Shown here: in pieces, positions 50,818-59,996 of the stretch
How positions within the stretch are numbered: position 1 is the first letter of the stretch
Layout of the letters: every line of letters begins with the position of its first letter
NCBI RefSeq assembly: GCF_036924645.1
Contig: NZ_JAZHRX010000001.1
Location: forward strand, 4,367,501-4,431,500
Reading direction: 5' to 3'
From: Bradyrhizobium sp. AZCC 2176
GTDB lineage: Bacteria > Pseudomonadota > Alphaproteobacteria > Rhizobiales > Xanthobacteraceae
Length of the DNA stretch: 64,000 bases
Translations under genes and position numbers: made by a program
The notes under the pieces: model-generated
Told to the model about the DNA's origin: nothing
The model's database searches: none
Seen by the model: only the letters and a program-made list of their open reading frames with translations

Positions 50818-52087
50818 TGCCAACTACAGCCAGGCCTTTGTCTGGGTCTGGCTTCCGGATCAAACGGAACCTGTCGTCGCCGGCCTTCTGTCGGCGAGTG
50901 GCAAGCAACTCGTATTCAACTACGGGCGAAGCTACCTTGCGCGCAAGGATGCCGTTCCCCTCTACGCACCGGAATTGCCGCTGCGAACCGGAATCTTGCC
51001 ACTCACGACGGGATTGAGCATGCCGAATTGCATTCGCGATGCGGCTCCCGACGCATGGGGCCGCCGCATCATCATCAATCGAAAATTCGGCGCGCAGGGC
51101 AAGAATGTCGATCCCGGCAACGTCGATGAGCTTACCTGTCTGCTGGAATCCGGTTCCGATCGCATCGGTGCATTGGATTTTCAGGCATCCTCCGCGGATT
51201 ACGTGGCGCGAGAAGGAGGCGAGGTCTCTCTCCTCGACCTCCTGACCGCCGCTGCGCTGGTTGAAAAGGGCGTTCCGCTCCCGGCCGAACTCGACCAGGC
51301 CCTTCTCCATGGAAGCTCGATCGGGGGCGCGCGCCCCAAGGCGATGATCACGTCGGGCAACAAGAAATTTATTGCGAAATTCTCATCGCAGAACGACCTC
51401 TACGGCGTCGTCAAAGCCGAGTACATTGCCATGCGCCTGGCCGCCGAAGTCGGCCTGACCGTTGCCCCGGTGAGCCTTGAGCGCGCAGCGGGAAAGGACG
51501 TCCTCCTTATCGAGCGCTTTGATCGCGTGAAAGTGGAAGGCGGCTGGAGCCGGAAAGCCATGGTCTCCGCCCTCACGTTGCTCGAACTCGACGAGCTCAT
51601 GGCCCGCTATGCCAGCTATGAGCAACTTGCGACCATCATTCGTCACCGATTTCAGGCGCCAAGGGAGACTCTGAGAGAACTCTTCGCGCGAATGCTGTTC
51701 AACATCCTCTGTGGAAACACCGATGATCACGCGCGCAATCACGCCGCCTTCTGGAACGGCAAGGAACTGTCCCTGACCCCAGCGTATGACCTTTGCCCGC
51801 AAAATCGAACCGGTGGAGAAGCCACCCAAGCCATGCTGATCATGGGCCAAGAACGTGCCAGCCAAATCGCACTGTGGCTGAAAGCGGCGCCTCTGTTTCT
51901 GATGAGCAATGCTGACGCAATTCTGCTTGCGACCAAACAGGTCAAGACGATCGTTCAGCGCTGGTCCGCTATATGCGATGAGGCAAAGCTCAACAAGGTA
52001 GATCGGAATTTTCTCTGGCGCCGCCAGTTCTTGAACCCGTATGCCTTCCTGGAAGCACCGGCAGCCGTAACGACGCTGATGGATTAG
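50807..52087 (+). CDS. hipA: HipA-like serine/threonine kinase toxin
   Basis: 426 residues of the HipA fold. The N-terminal subdomain (about 10-110) is followed by the Gly-rich loop GSSIGGARPKAMI, the lysine region KFIAKFS, the catalytic loop GNTDDHARNHAAFW and the metal-binding LTPAYDLCP. E. coli HipA phosphorylates glutamyl-tRNA synthetase and promotes persistence. The key kinase residues are kept here, so it should be active, but the target may differ among HipA branches. The Ser pair in the Gly-rich loop is where autophosphorylation would be expected. Confidence 0.85.
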   Translation: MTSDANYSQAFVWVWLPDQTEPVVAGLLSASGKQLVFNYGRSYLARKDAVPLYAPELPLRTGILPLTTGLSMPNCIRDAAPDAWGRRIIINRKFGAQGKNVDPGNVDELTCLLESGSDRIGALDFQASSADYVAREGGEVSLLDLLTAAALVEKGVPLPAELDQALLHGSSIGGARPKAMITSGNKKFIAKFSSQNDLYGVVKAEYIAMRLAAEVGLTVAPVSLERAAGKDVLLIERFDRVKVEGGWSRKAMVSALTLLELDELMARYASYEQLATIIRHRFQAPRETLRELFARMLFNILCGNTDDHARNHAAFWNGKELSLTPAYDLCPQNRTGGEATQAMLIMGQERASQIALWLKAAPLFLMSNADAILLATKQVKTIVQRWSAICDEAKLNKVDRNFLWRRQFLNPYAFLEAPAAVTTLMD

Positions 52088-52392
52088 AAATGCACCTCGA
52101 CCGCAGGACGCCACTTGATGTTGCAAGCGGCCTCCGGCGGCAGATACAAACTCAGCGTTCGCTTTCGAACATTAAGCGTGCGAGACCGCCTTCTTCAACT
52201 CTGCGATTCCAAGAAATTGTTAGCATATCACGTGACCCTGGAGGACGCGCTATATCCGCGAGCATTGGGATGAGATCTACGCGCTTGCCGGCTGAACAGT
52301 TTGCCATTCAACGCGACCGGCGAAGACAGAACGATGTCTGGAGGGTTTATGAGTTGAGTAGCTCGAACTTCCTACGAGCGTATTGAAGACGC
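52088..52392. other. Gene-free stretch between hipA and the phosphoesterase gene
   Basis: About 305 bp. A 98-codon open frame (52090-52386) has no ribosome site and an unnatural-looking composition. I see no convincing gene, operator or terminator here. Confidence 0.35.
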
Positions 52393-53115
52393 TCAGACCT
52401 CAATCAAGGCATAGGGTCGACCGGTGGGCTTCTCGATTGATCGGGCCACGTTGTAGACCCGCGCGCCTCCGGGCGTGTGGCCTTCATAGCGGCCCTGATG
52501 GGCATGACCGTGCACCACCGCACTCACCTTAAATCGATCGATCGTTTCGCCAAGACGTGACGAACCGAGGAACGGAAGAATCTCCAGTGGCTCGCCCTCG
52601 ACCGTATCGAGAATCGGCGCATAGTGTAGAACGACGACAGCCTGCTTGCTCGCCACCGCGCGCATGGCATTTTCGAGGCGCGTCGCTTCATTGACGGCTT
52701 CGGCGACCACACTCTTGACGACGGCCTCGCCGAACGAAGCAAGCATGCGGCGGCCGAACCCACCGATGAAGCCTTTTACCCCCACGAAGGTGACGCCGTC
52801 GATTTCGTACGACTGCCCGTTGAGCAGGTGCATCCCGGCACCCTTCAAAATGCGCTTTACGTCTTCAGTCTGCCCGGACTCGTAGTCGTGATTTCCGAGC
52901 ACGCCGACAACGGGAATAGAGCAGGCGCGCAAATCCTCCGCCAGAAGTTCCGCTTCGGACGGCTTGCCGAGGTCAGTGAGGTCGCCGCAAAGGACGAGCA
53001 CCTTGGCCTTGGTCGAGAGCTCGGCAAAGAGCTCTCGGAAGGACGACGTGCGGTCCTCCTTCACGTGGAGATCGCCAATGGCAGCGAAGGTGAGCTTGTC
53101 GGGCTTTTCGGACAT
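52393..53115 (-). CDS. Calcineurin-like metallophosphoesterase of an island gene pair
   Basis: 240 residues from the ATG at 53115; an upstream in-frame start at 53175 would overlap the preceding gene. All metal and catalytic motifs are present: GDLHV (Asp15, His17), CGDLTD near 43-48, GNHD (74-77), VLHYAP and GHAHQG. It has no signal or membrane segment, so it is cytosolic. It starts 4 bp after the stop of the nucleotidyltransferase gene. The pairing suggests it hydrolyses a nucleotide or phosphoester product made, or a modification placed, by that enzyme; that is inference. It is a different branch from the importer-linked phosphodiesterase at 31337. Confidence 0.82.
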   Translation of the reverse strand: MSEKPDKLTFAAIGDLHVKEDRTSSFRELFAELSTKAKVLVLCGDLTDLGKPSEAELLAEDLRACSIPVVGVLGNHDYESGQTEDVKRILKGAGMHLLNGQSYEIDGVTFVGVKGFIGGFGRRMLASFGEAVVKSVVAEAVNEATRLENAMRAVASKQAVVVLHYAPILDTVEGEPLEILPFLGSSRLGETIDRFKVSAVVHGHAHQGRYEGHTPGGARVYNVARSIEKPTGRPYALIEV

Positions 53116-53119
53116 CGCG

Positions 53120-53911
53120 CTACTCACTGTCCGCGTCTGTGTCGACAAAACCCCATTCCTCAACGGCCGGCTCATAATCGACCTGCGAAAACAGGCGCCC
53201 CCGACATATCTTCACGCGCGGAGGAGGAAGCTCGAACTGTGTCTTCAGGCGCGCGACCAGTTCGTCCATCAGCCAGCGCGGCACGCAATCGCGCTCGCTC
53301 GGATAGGCCCAGCGGAAGTTGAGTAGATGTGCCAGAAGCACCTCCCAATCCAACTCCATGTGGGCAAGCAGACGCCGCCAGTCGATCTGATCGTGCTGCT
53401 TGAGAATGAGATGCGCGATATCCGCGCCGTCGTAACGGTGCCGCAGTTGGACGAAGGCCTTGGACCAGATCAACTCGGTCGGGGCGATGATGCGCATCTG
53501 CGTGCCGAACACCTCGATATGCGGCGCGGATTCGAACCATTGGTCGGTCACGGGAGCCATGCCATGCCAGCACGCGAAGATCACATCGAAGAAGTGCTCG
53601 TCCTGGAAGACTTTGCCGAGCCAGCGTTCGTCCTCGATTTCGACGGTGTATCCGAGGTTCCGGAAGTGGTTGAGAACACGGGGATAATCAGTCGGCTTGC
53701 ACACGATATCGAGATCTTTGGTGGCGCGCGCCACGCCGGTATAGGCGCTGAGCGCATACGTGCCTGCCAACAGAAACGGAAGGTCGAGCTTCGCGAGCTC
53801 GCGCAAGGCCTGGGCGTAAAACACCTCGGCGCGGGCCGATGGCACGGTCGGTGTGGCGGCTGCAGCGACCGTCTCTATAGATCCAGTGACCGGTCTGATC
53901 TCCTTCGCCAT
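53120..53911 (-). CDS. Nucleotidyltransferase-fold protein of an island gene pair
   Basis: 263 residues. A polymerase-beta-type active site is intact: LLAGTYALSAYTG with Gly50-Thr51, then ATKDLDIV with Asp66 and Asp68, and a third acidic residue at Asp109 in FFDVIFA. The core resembles AbiEii/NTP_transf families, and the C-terminal half is helical (LLAHLLNFRWAYPSERDCVP). The first about 28 residues are Ala/Thr/Pro-rich and probably disordered. Family toxins of this fold add nucleotides to tRNA or proteins, but I cannot assign a substrate. The partner phosphoesterase gene follows after 4 bp. Confidence 0.78.
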   Translation of the reverse strand: MAKEIRPVTGSIETVAAAATPTVPSARAEVFYAQALRELAKLDLPFLLAGTYALSAYTGVARATKDLDIVCKPTDYPRVLNHFRNLGYTVEIEDERWLGKVFQDEHFFDVIFACWHGMAPVTDQWFESAPHIEVFGTQMRIIAPTELIWSKAFVQLRHRYDGADIAHLILKQHDQIDWRRLLAHMELDWEVLLAHLLNFRWAYPSERDCVPRWLMDELVARLKTQFELPPPRVKICRGRLFSQVDYEPAVEEWGFVDTDADSE

Positions 53912-54679
53912 GAAGGCTCACTCGAAGCTCATCGGCTTCGGCCATGAGGGTGCCTATTTGACAATCGAACAGAGCATGCAAAGTTCCGCGCGCCCTTGGT
54001 CCCACCGGCAACAATCCGGTTTGCAATGGTCGATGGCCTTCGCTTTCAGCTCGTGCCTTGGCGACTGGCGTCGGAACAGCACCTCGGAAGGCAGATCTCA
54101 GGTCTCATGATGCCTAGGGGCAAGGTCGACTGGGATTCGGGACGAGAACTTGCGTCACGTAAGCCTCGAACGCCAAGCCCTCCATGGCGCCGTCGAGGAC
54201 CATCGGCGCAGTCATGCCGGTCGCCCTGAGCGCGCCGACGAAGGTCGTTGCCTTCCAATGGCCGTGCGGGAGCGCTGCGGCCAGCGGTGGCCATGAGACC
54301 ATCGCCTTCTAACGGCAAAGACGCCACCCACAATGAACCCAAGCTTGTCCTCGTTCGAGTTTGGCCGGCCATTCTGAAACGCCTTGGAAAACAATGAGGC
54401 ACTTCTTACCCAAACAATTTCGTAAAGCATTGAATTCATTGCTTTGTCTCAATTTCCTAGGGAGCGCCAAAATGCACGATATTCCGTGATATTTTGCGAT
54501 CGGAGTTCCGATCGGGAGTGCCAGCCCGTCGATCGACTGATCTTGCAAGCGGTGGTGCGCAGGAGTCTTGCCCCTGCCTCGGAGACTGTTTGCCAGTTCG
54601 CAGGGTTTCTTAGGCGCCTGTCGACTGCAACGCGATTTGCCCATCTACCGGCGTCCGTTCGTCGCCGCACACGATCTGC
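53912..54679. other. Gene-free region with IS remnant
   Basis: About 770 bp upstream of the nucleotidyltransferase gene. It contains the IS630-type remnant (54114-54345) and otherwise short unsupported frames. Any promoter for the nucleotidyltransferase pair should lie at about 53915-54110 on the minus strand; I see no clear boxes. Confidence 0.5.
54114..54345 (-). pseudogene. IS630-family transposase fragment
   Basis: The frame at 54114-54302 encodes ALPHGHWKATTFVGALRATG and AAPMVLDG-like TAPMVLDGAMEG, then AFEAYVTQVLVP, which is the middle of an IS630-type DDE transposase. The upstream part (to about 54345) seems to continue in another frame, and the DNLGSHK-type segment that should follow is lost. 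It is decayed, and no terminal inverted repeats were identified. Confidence 0.65.
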
Positions 54680-55687
54680 TCATTCCCGCTCCATGATGTC
54701 GGCGATCGCCTTGATGCGGCTTCTGGCGTATTTCGGCAGGCCGGCGCTCAGTGAATCGCCGCTGTTGAAGGAGCTGTTGCCCATGAGCAATTGCGCGGGC
54801 ACGAGGTTTCGCAGAATGGGCGTTTTGCTGTGTTCCCTTTGCTTGCTCAGCACGTCGTTCCTGACCGCAATCAGGATGTAGACCGTCGCGATGGCGGCTT
54901 CCCGCTCGGTCGGATGCTGTTGCAGAACCGCAAGCAGCTTGCCGAACTGGATGACCTGGTTCACCCAAAAGATGCTCTGCTCGAGCCCGCTGGTGACCGT
55001 GGAGTCGAGCCCTGTCAGGCTCGGCAGCTCGGCAAGGTGCGGCTGCGTGACCAACATGATCTCACTCTGGAACTCGATGAAATCCGGAATGGGCTTTTTG
55101 CTCTCCTCGCGCAGCTTGTTGGCAAGCTGAATGCCCGCCGGAATTTTCCCTTCGAACATGTAGCGGGACTGCACGCAGATCGCCTTCGCGTCCTCGCACC
55201 AGCGGCGATTCGGCGGACGGTTGTGCGCGGCGCCCGCGTCCGTGTTTGGAACAGCATCGCCCGCCGTAATCGGCCGGTGCTTGACTGCCGGATCGATCTG
55301 CTCGAGGAACGCGACATTCGCATACCGCGACAGATCCAATGCCGCTGCCGGTCTTGGAAGTCGAAACCGCGCCTCCGCCTGGTAGACCGAGAGCTTCAGC
55401 TGCATTTGTTGCTTGAGCGTGGGCTCAACGAAGCTCGGGAAGAGCGAGAGGAAGCGCCGCTGAACCGGACGTGAGCGGGCCCAATCGTCGAAAGGAATGA
55501 GCCCGGTCGAGGAATCGGCGAGCTTGTCGTTGCGTTGGTCGGCGAAGATGATCGTGCGCGGTTTGATCTGTGCGATCGGAACGCTGGCGGCTGCGGGCAC
55601 GTCCTCCAGCTGGAATTCCTGCGCGGCCGCGCCCGTGCAAGTGGCCACGCAGGCGGCGATGAGGACAGCGGCACGGTGGAGTCTCAT
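54680..55687 (-). CDS. Exported protein of unknown function coupled to the PBP gene
   Basis: 335 residues from the ATG at 55687; a TTG at 55702 overlapping the PBP stop would add five residues. A signal peptide (RLHRAAVLIAACVATCTG, cleavage near AAAQE) shows export. The mature part is helical with a Cys pair (RRWCEDAKAIC). The family is not recognised. The start-stop contact with the penicillin-binding protein gene suggests a periplasmic role connected with peptidoglycan synthesis, but this is position-based only. Confidence 0.65.
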   Translation of the reverse strand: MRLHRAAVLIAACVATCTGAAAQEFQLEDVPAAASVPIAQIKPRTIIFADQRNDKLADSSTGLIPFDDWARSRPVQRRFLSLFPSFVEPTLKQQMQLKLSVYQAEARFRLPRPAAALDLSRYANVAFLEQIDPAVKHRPITAGDAVPNTDAGAAHNRPPNRRWCEDAKAICVQSRYMFEGKIPAGIQLANKLREESKKPIPDFIEFQSEIMLVTQPHLAELPSLTGLDSTVTSGLEQSIFWVNQVIQFGKLLAVLQQHPTEREAAIATVYILIAVRNDVLSKQREHSKTPILRNLVPAQLLMGNSSFNSGDSLSAGLPKYARSRIKAIADIMERE

Positions 55688-55698
55688 GGCGTCAATGC

Positions 55699-58542
55699 TC
55701 AATTCAGCCGCCGCCAGAAATAATCGGGATCGACTAGGAGCGGCGGTCGCGGGAGGCGATCTTCGTCATCGGGATATCCGCGCGAGGAGGGATAGTCGCG
55801 CGGACCAAGACGCCAGCTCGGGAATGGAAAGGGCGGCCGGTTATCGCCGTAAAGGCGGTTATCGTAGGACCGGAATGGCCCGTCGTCTTCGTCATTACCG
55901 CCACGATGGACGTAGCTTTCTGCACGCGAGACAATCCGAAATTGCGTATCATCGATTCTGCCCGACGGATCCCTCTTGAGGTACTCGGTGAAAGCGCGCC
56001 CGGAGCCGGCCGGTGCAGGATCGCCGGTATAGGGATCGATCGACAGAACAACGAGCTGACGCATGGCTTCGCGCGAAGGGCCGTTCAACGCCGTCTTGGG
56101 AGCGTGCAGCTCCCAGGCTGCCTGCACGATCGGCTCGAACATCGGCAGCGCCACTTTCCCTCCGGTCTGGCCGTGCCCAAGGGTGCGGCGCCCACCGTCG
56201 CCATTGTCGTAGCCGACCCAGATGGCGATTGTGACGTCATTTGTGAAGCCGACGAACCAGGCATCGGCCGAATTATCAGTGGTACCAGTCTTGCCGCCGA
56301 CATAGGGCGAGAGATGCTTCACCACGCGCGCGGTTCCGCGCGCGAGCACGCCCTGCAGCATTGATTTCAGCTGGTAAAACGACGCGCGGTCCGCGAAGCC
56401 GATCCAGGACACCGCATGCGGATCGTGCTGGTAGATTGGGCGGCCGTCCTGTTCGATCGTTTCGATCGCATGGGGCTGGGGCCGTGCGCCTTCGTTGGCA
56501 ATCGCTGCATAGAACGCCGCAAGGTCGATGAGCCGCACAGCTTGGGCGCCGAGCACGAACGGGTAGTACCGCATGCATTCTTTGTAGAGCTGCGCTTCCA
56601 TCGCGAGCTCGCAGACCCGGTCGAGGCCTCGCTCGGCGCTGTCGTCGAGACCGGTCGCGAGCAGTTGCGCGGTGGCGAGATTCCGGGAGTTTTCCAGCGC
56701 ACGCCGCAGTGTAATAGCGCCCGAAGCGCCGCCCTCGTAGTTCCTCGGAGACCAGAAGCCCCGCTGGCGCGCGTGGACCGTCGCCCCGATCGGTGCCAGC
56801 GTAATGGGTTCGTCCATCACCAGCGTGTTGGGCTGCAATCCCCTCCGAAGGGCAGCTAGGTAGGTCAGCGGCTTCAAGGTGGAGCCGGGTTGCCTCAGGC
56901 TCTGGACGACGCGGTTGAGCTGGCTTGCCGGATACGAAAAGCCGCCCGCCATCGCGAGAATGCGGCCGGTTTCGTTCTCGAGTACGAGCGCTGCTCCCTG
57001 CACGGTCGGTCGAATGCGCAGATCGGCACGCGCCGCTTGCTTACCATTGGCTTTGCGCGCCTGCACGTAGACCACGTCGTACGGCTTAAGACTGCGCCGG
57101 ATCGCTGCGCTCCAGGTATTCAGCGGCAGGATGCTTCCGTCGGTCAGACCGACGTTGATCCCACGCGTATTCTCCAGGACGACCGCCGATTCCCAGTGAA
57201 CGTCATAGAGAGGTAGCCGCGTCGTCTTCAACGCCACGAGCCAGGCCGGTTCCGTGGCCCTCCGGTCTGCCGCAATCAGACGGACAGCATCGGAAATATT
57301 CGCCTCGGATCCCTCAAATTTGTAACGACCGGTGGCGAGCTCGTACCGCGCGAGGCCCTCCTGCAATGTCGCTTCAACTATGCGCTGCAAGGCCGAGTTG
57401 ACGGTCGAGCGCACCGTGTAGGAGGAACTGGTAAGAGTATCGAGGCCCGCGACCACCTTTGCCTCGCGGGCGATGTGATCGACGAAGTGAAAGCCGAAGT
57501 CCCGGCGCGTCGGCCGGTACTCGACGAACTGCGGCAATACCGCTTGCACCGCGGCGGAGTCGATCATGGCGTCGTCCTGCATGCGGCCCAGCACGTAGGC
57601 AAGGCGCTCGCGCGCACGCTCAGGGTGGTGGTCGGGATTGAAGTAGTTTGGTCCCTTGGCGAGCCCGGCGAGCAGTGCGCCCTCAACTGCGGAGAGCGCC
57701 TTGGCTGGTTTGCCGAAATAGCTGCGCGCCGCCATCTCGATGCCCCAGGCTCCGCGACCGAGATAAATCGAGTTGAGATAGAGCTCGAGGATTTCCGCCT
57801 TGGTCAGGGCGCGCTCCATCCGAGAGGCAACGATCATTTCGCGCAGTTTTCTTTCGTAAGTGATGTCGTTGCCCACCAGCAGGTTCTTGGCGACCTGCTG
57901 CGTAATGGTCGAGCCGCCCTGCGGACGGCTCGGCTGCGTGAAGTTGCCGATGAAGGCGCGGACCAGTCCGCGCTCGTCAATGCCAGTGTGTTGGAAGAAA
58001 CGCTTGTCCTCGGCAGAGATGAATGCGTTGCGCGCCGCTTCTGGGACATCCGCAAGCTTGACCCAGATGCGGCGATTGTTCGGCGCGTAAATTTCGGCAA
58101 GGCGCTCGCTCTTGTTGTCGAGGACTACGCTGGTGCCAGGAAGCCTGAGGTGCTTAAGCTGCTCGGCGTCGGGCAGATCCTTGACCGCGCTGTTGTAGAA
58201 AGCGATGACCTGACCAAGATCGACCTGAGATCCTTCCACTTTTTCGACCTTGCAGAACTGCTTGTAGGCCACGTGGAGGTCGGCCAGATTCAGTCCTTTG
58301 AGCGCATTGATCTCGGTGCTCAACGCCTCCCTGTCATCCATGGCAGTGGCAATCAGATCGTCCAGGTTGATGTCCTCGATGTCGAAAGCCTTGCGCATGT
58401 GGGCGCAGCCGGCACTCAAAAGCTGCGCCACCTCGAAGCGATCGCGCACCGCATCGAACTCCGTCTTGACCCCATCCGGTCGGGTAGTGACCTGGCTGAA
58501 GGCAAGCGCCGTGGCGAAGATCTTGATGAGAATCGAGTCCAT
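55699..58542 (-). CDS. Class A penicillin-binding protein (bifunctional transglycosylase/transpeptidase)
   Basis: 947 residues from the ATG at 58542; a TTG at 58602 is also possible. A hydrophobic N-terminal anchor or signal (ILIKIFATALAFSQV) precedes a helical segment of about 110 residues not seen in standard PBP1A. The GT51 domain has SAEDKRFFQHTGID with the catalytic Glu near 178 and RPQGGSTITQQVAKNLL. The transpeptidase domain has RQPGSTLKPL (active Ser and Lys), ENSRN and GGKTGTT. A Pro/Asp/Arg-rich tail of about 70 residues follows. All catalytic motifs are intact, so it should polymerise and cross-link peptidoglycan in the periplasm. Confidence 0.88.
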   Translation of the reverse strand: MDSILIKIFATALAFSQVTTRPDGVKTEFDAVRDRFEVAQLLSAGCAHMRKAFDIEDINLDDLIATAMDDREALSTEINALKGLNLADLHVAYKQFCKVEKVEGSQVDLGQVIAFYNSAVKDLPDAEQLKHLRLPGTSVVLDNKSERLAEIYAPNNRRIWVKLADVPEAARNAFISAEDKRFFQHTGIDERGLVRAFIGNFTQPSRPQGGSTITQQVAKNLLVGNDITYERKLREMIVASRMERALTKAEILELYLNSIYLGRGAWGIEMAARSYFGKPAKALSAVEGALLAGLAKGPNYFNPDHHPERARERLAYVLGRMQDDAMIDSAAVQAVLPQFVEYRPTRRDFGFHFVDHIAREAKVVAGLDTLTSSSYTVRSTVNSALQRIVEATLQEGLARYELATGRYKFEGSEANISDAVRLIAADRRATEPAWLVALKTTRLPLYDVHWESAVVLENTRGINVGLTDGSILPLNTWSAAIRRSLKPYDVVYVQARKANGKQAARADLRIRPTVQGAALVLENETGRILAMAGGFSYPASQLNRVVQSLRQPGSTLKPLTYLAALRRGLQPNTLVMDEPITLAPIGATVHARQRGFWSPRNYEGGASGAITLRRALENSRNLATAQLLATGLDDSAERGLDRVCELAMEAQLYKECMRYYPFVLGAQAVRLIDLAAFYAAIANEGARPQPHAIETIEQDGRPIYQHDPHAVSWIGFADRASFYQLKSMLQGVLARGTARVVKHLSPYVGGKTGTTDNSADAWFVGFTNDVTIAIWVGYDNGDGGRRTLGHGQTGGKVALPMFEPIVQAAWELHAPKTALNGPSREAMRQLVVLSIDPYTGDPAPAGSGRAFTEYLKRDPSGRIDDTQFRIVSRAESYVHRGGNDEDDGPFRSYDNRLYGDNRPPFPFPSWRLGPRDYPSSRGYPDDEDRLPRPPLLVDPDYFWRRLN

Positions 58543-58602
58543 GACCTGCCGACGGTCGAAAGCCGCCTCCGTAAGGTCCTTTTGTAGAACAATAGTAAAC
58601 AA

Positions 58603-59270
58603 GGCTGTTTTGAGGAAAAAGTTCCCGCTAGCTCGCTTTGGCCGCGGTGAGATGGGGAAGACAGTGGGGACCTCCGGCTCCGCCGATGCACGGCGATGGG
58701 CATGTCGGGATTAGACCTTCGAGCTACCAAAAACGCAGTTGTCCCAGGCGCTGGGTCCCTGGATTCAGGTGGGCTGCACACACCGCTCGTTCCCTCGATT
58801 CAGGAAATTCGACCGGTTGCGGCGCCGACGTAACTCGGTCAACGAGCTAAGGTGACAGTGTGATTGGCGGCAAGCCGGCGCAGATGATGAGGCTGGCCGA
58901 TGCAGCGCCGGTGCGGTTTACAAGTGGATAGCCCAGCTGGGCCCCAGGTGTCAGCGATGTTGGTATTCTTGTTGGTATTTCGATTTCCAGAGGCCTGCGA
59001 AAAGCACTGGGAATAGGCGCCCTTATGCTCTTGCGACGCCGCTGGTCACCAATTGCCCCGTGAGCGTTCGGGGCGGAGGACCCTCGACAATATCCGGGCG
59101 GCCCAAGCCTTTGCGGCCGATTACGTCGCTAACGAAGAGATCATCTACGGCTGAGCGCAACCGTGCGATGGCGCGCCCCGCCGCTTCTCCGGCTCTTCAG
59201 CACCGCTCCGGGCCGCGGAACCAACGCTGCGGCCAGTGCGTTTTAGAAGCACAGCATTGGCAGCGCACTC
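58603..59270. other. Gene-free region upstream of the PBP gene
   Basis: About 670 bp. A short open tail ending at about 59155 (RTLDNIRAAQAFAADYVANE) looks like the C-terminus of a lost gene, but no start or family is visible. No RNA gene or strong hairpin is evident. Confidence 0.4.
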
Positions 59271-59837
59271 ATGAATGCCCTTTTTCCGGTCGTGCTTGCC
59301 GCGGCGCTCCTCAGTGCCGCCATCGCCACGATGCCTGCGGATGCTGCTCCTCGAAAAAAGAAGGCCGCGGTCTCCCCTGCAGCTAGCGTCGCTCAGCCAC
59401 CCACGGACAGATTTTTGGCCTGCGACGTCCGGGTGCGAGACTATCTTCGCGAAGGCGGAGCCGCGATACGGGTCACCAAGATCGAAGTGGATGATGCCCG
59501 ACTGCAGTTGAACATTCATCATGAGTACGGAGAGGCGGGAAAGTCGTCTCGAAAATACCTGCGCGGGGATAGTGAAGAAGAAATGCGCAAAAATCTGCGC
59601 GGAATATTGGATGAGTTTGCGGCGGCTGCGAAGGCCGCAGCGGCTGGTCGCGCTTGGTATGTGATCGCTGCTCGCAAGGTCATGCCGGACCTCCGCGACG
59701 GTTCGGGCGAGAATACGAGTCCGTGGACAGCCATTGTCCTCGCGGATTTCGAGGGAAAATGCAGACCCATCACGTTCTATCAGTCTGTCGATCGGAACAA
59801 GCTCAATCCTGAACTGAGCAAGAAATTGGATGAGTGA
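59271..59837 (+). CDS. Small exported protein of unknown function
   Basis: 188 residues with a signal peptide (ALFPVVLAAALLSAAIA, cleavage near PADAAP). A short basic Lys/Pro linker (APRKKKAAV) follows, then a globular domain with one Cys in FLACDVRVRDYL and another in GKCRPITFY, possibly a disulfide. The family is not recognised. It stands alone between gene-free stretches. Confidence 0.6.
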   Translation: MNALFPVVLAAALLSAAIATMPADAAPRKKKAAVSPAASVAQPPTDRFLACDVRVRDYLREGGAAIRVTKIEVDDARLQLNIHHEYGEAGKSSRKYLRGDSEEEMRKNLRGILDEFAAAAKAAAAGRAWYVIAARKVMPDLRDGSGENTSPWTAIVLADFEGKCRPITFYQSVDRNKLNPELSKKLDE

Positions 59838-59996
59838 AGTTTTGCGCTTGAAGTGATTTAACGCGTGAAGACAGATCGCCACTGAGGTCGAGATCAGACA
59901 CAGCCCCGCAGTGGAGATGCGGCTCGATCATCTAACCCTTGCCGCCAACCGGCGAGCCGGCCAGCCAGGATCAATCATCGACCTAGCTGACGACCG

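Noticed and set aside
52240..52310. Short tail YIREHWDEIYALAG resembling the end of a protein
   Set aside because: A stop codon lies a few codons upstream and no start or homologous domain is visible.
59080..59155. Short coding-like tail RTLDNIRAAQAFAADY before the exported protein gene
   Set aside because: No start, no domain and only about 25 codons; recorded only as part of the gene-free stretch.
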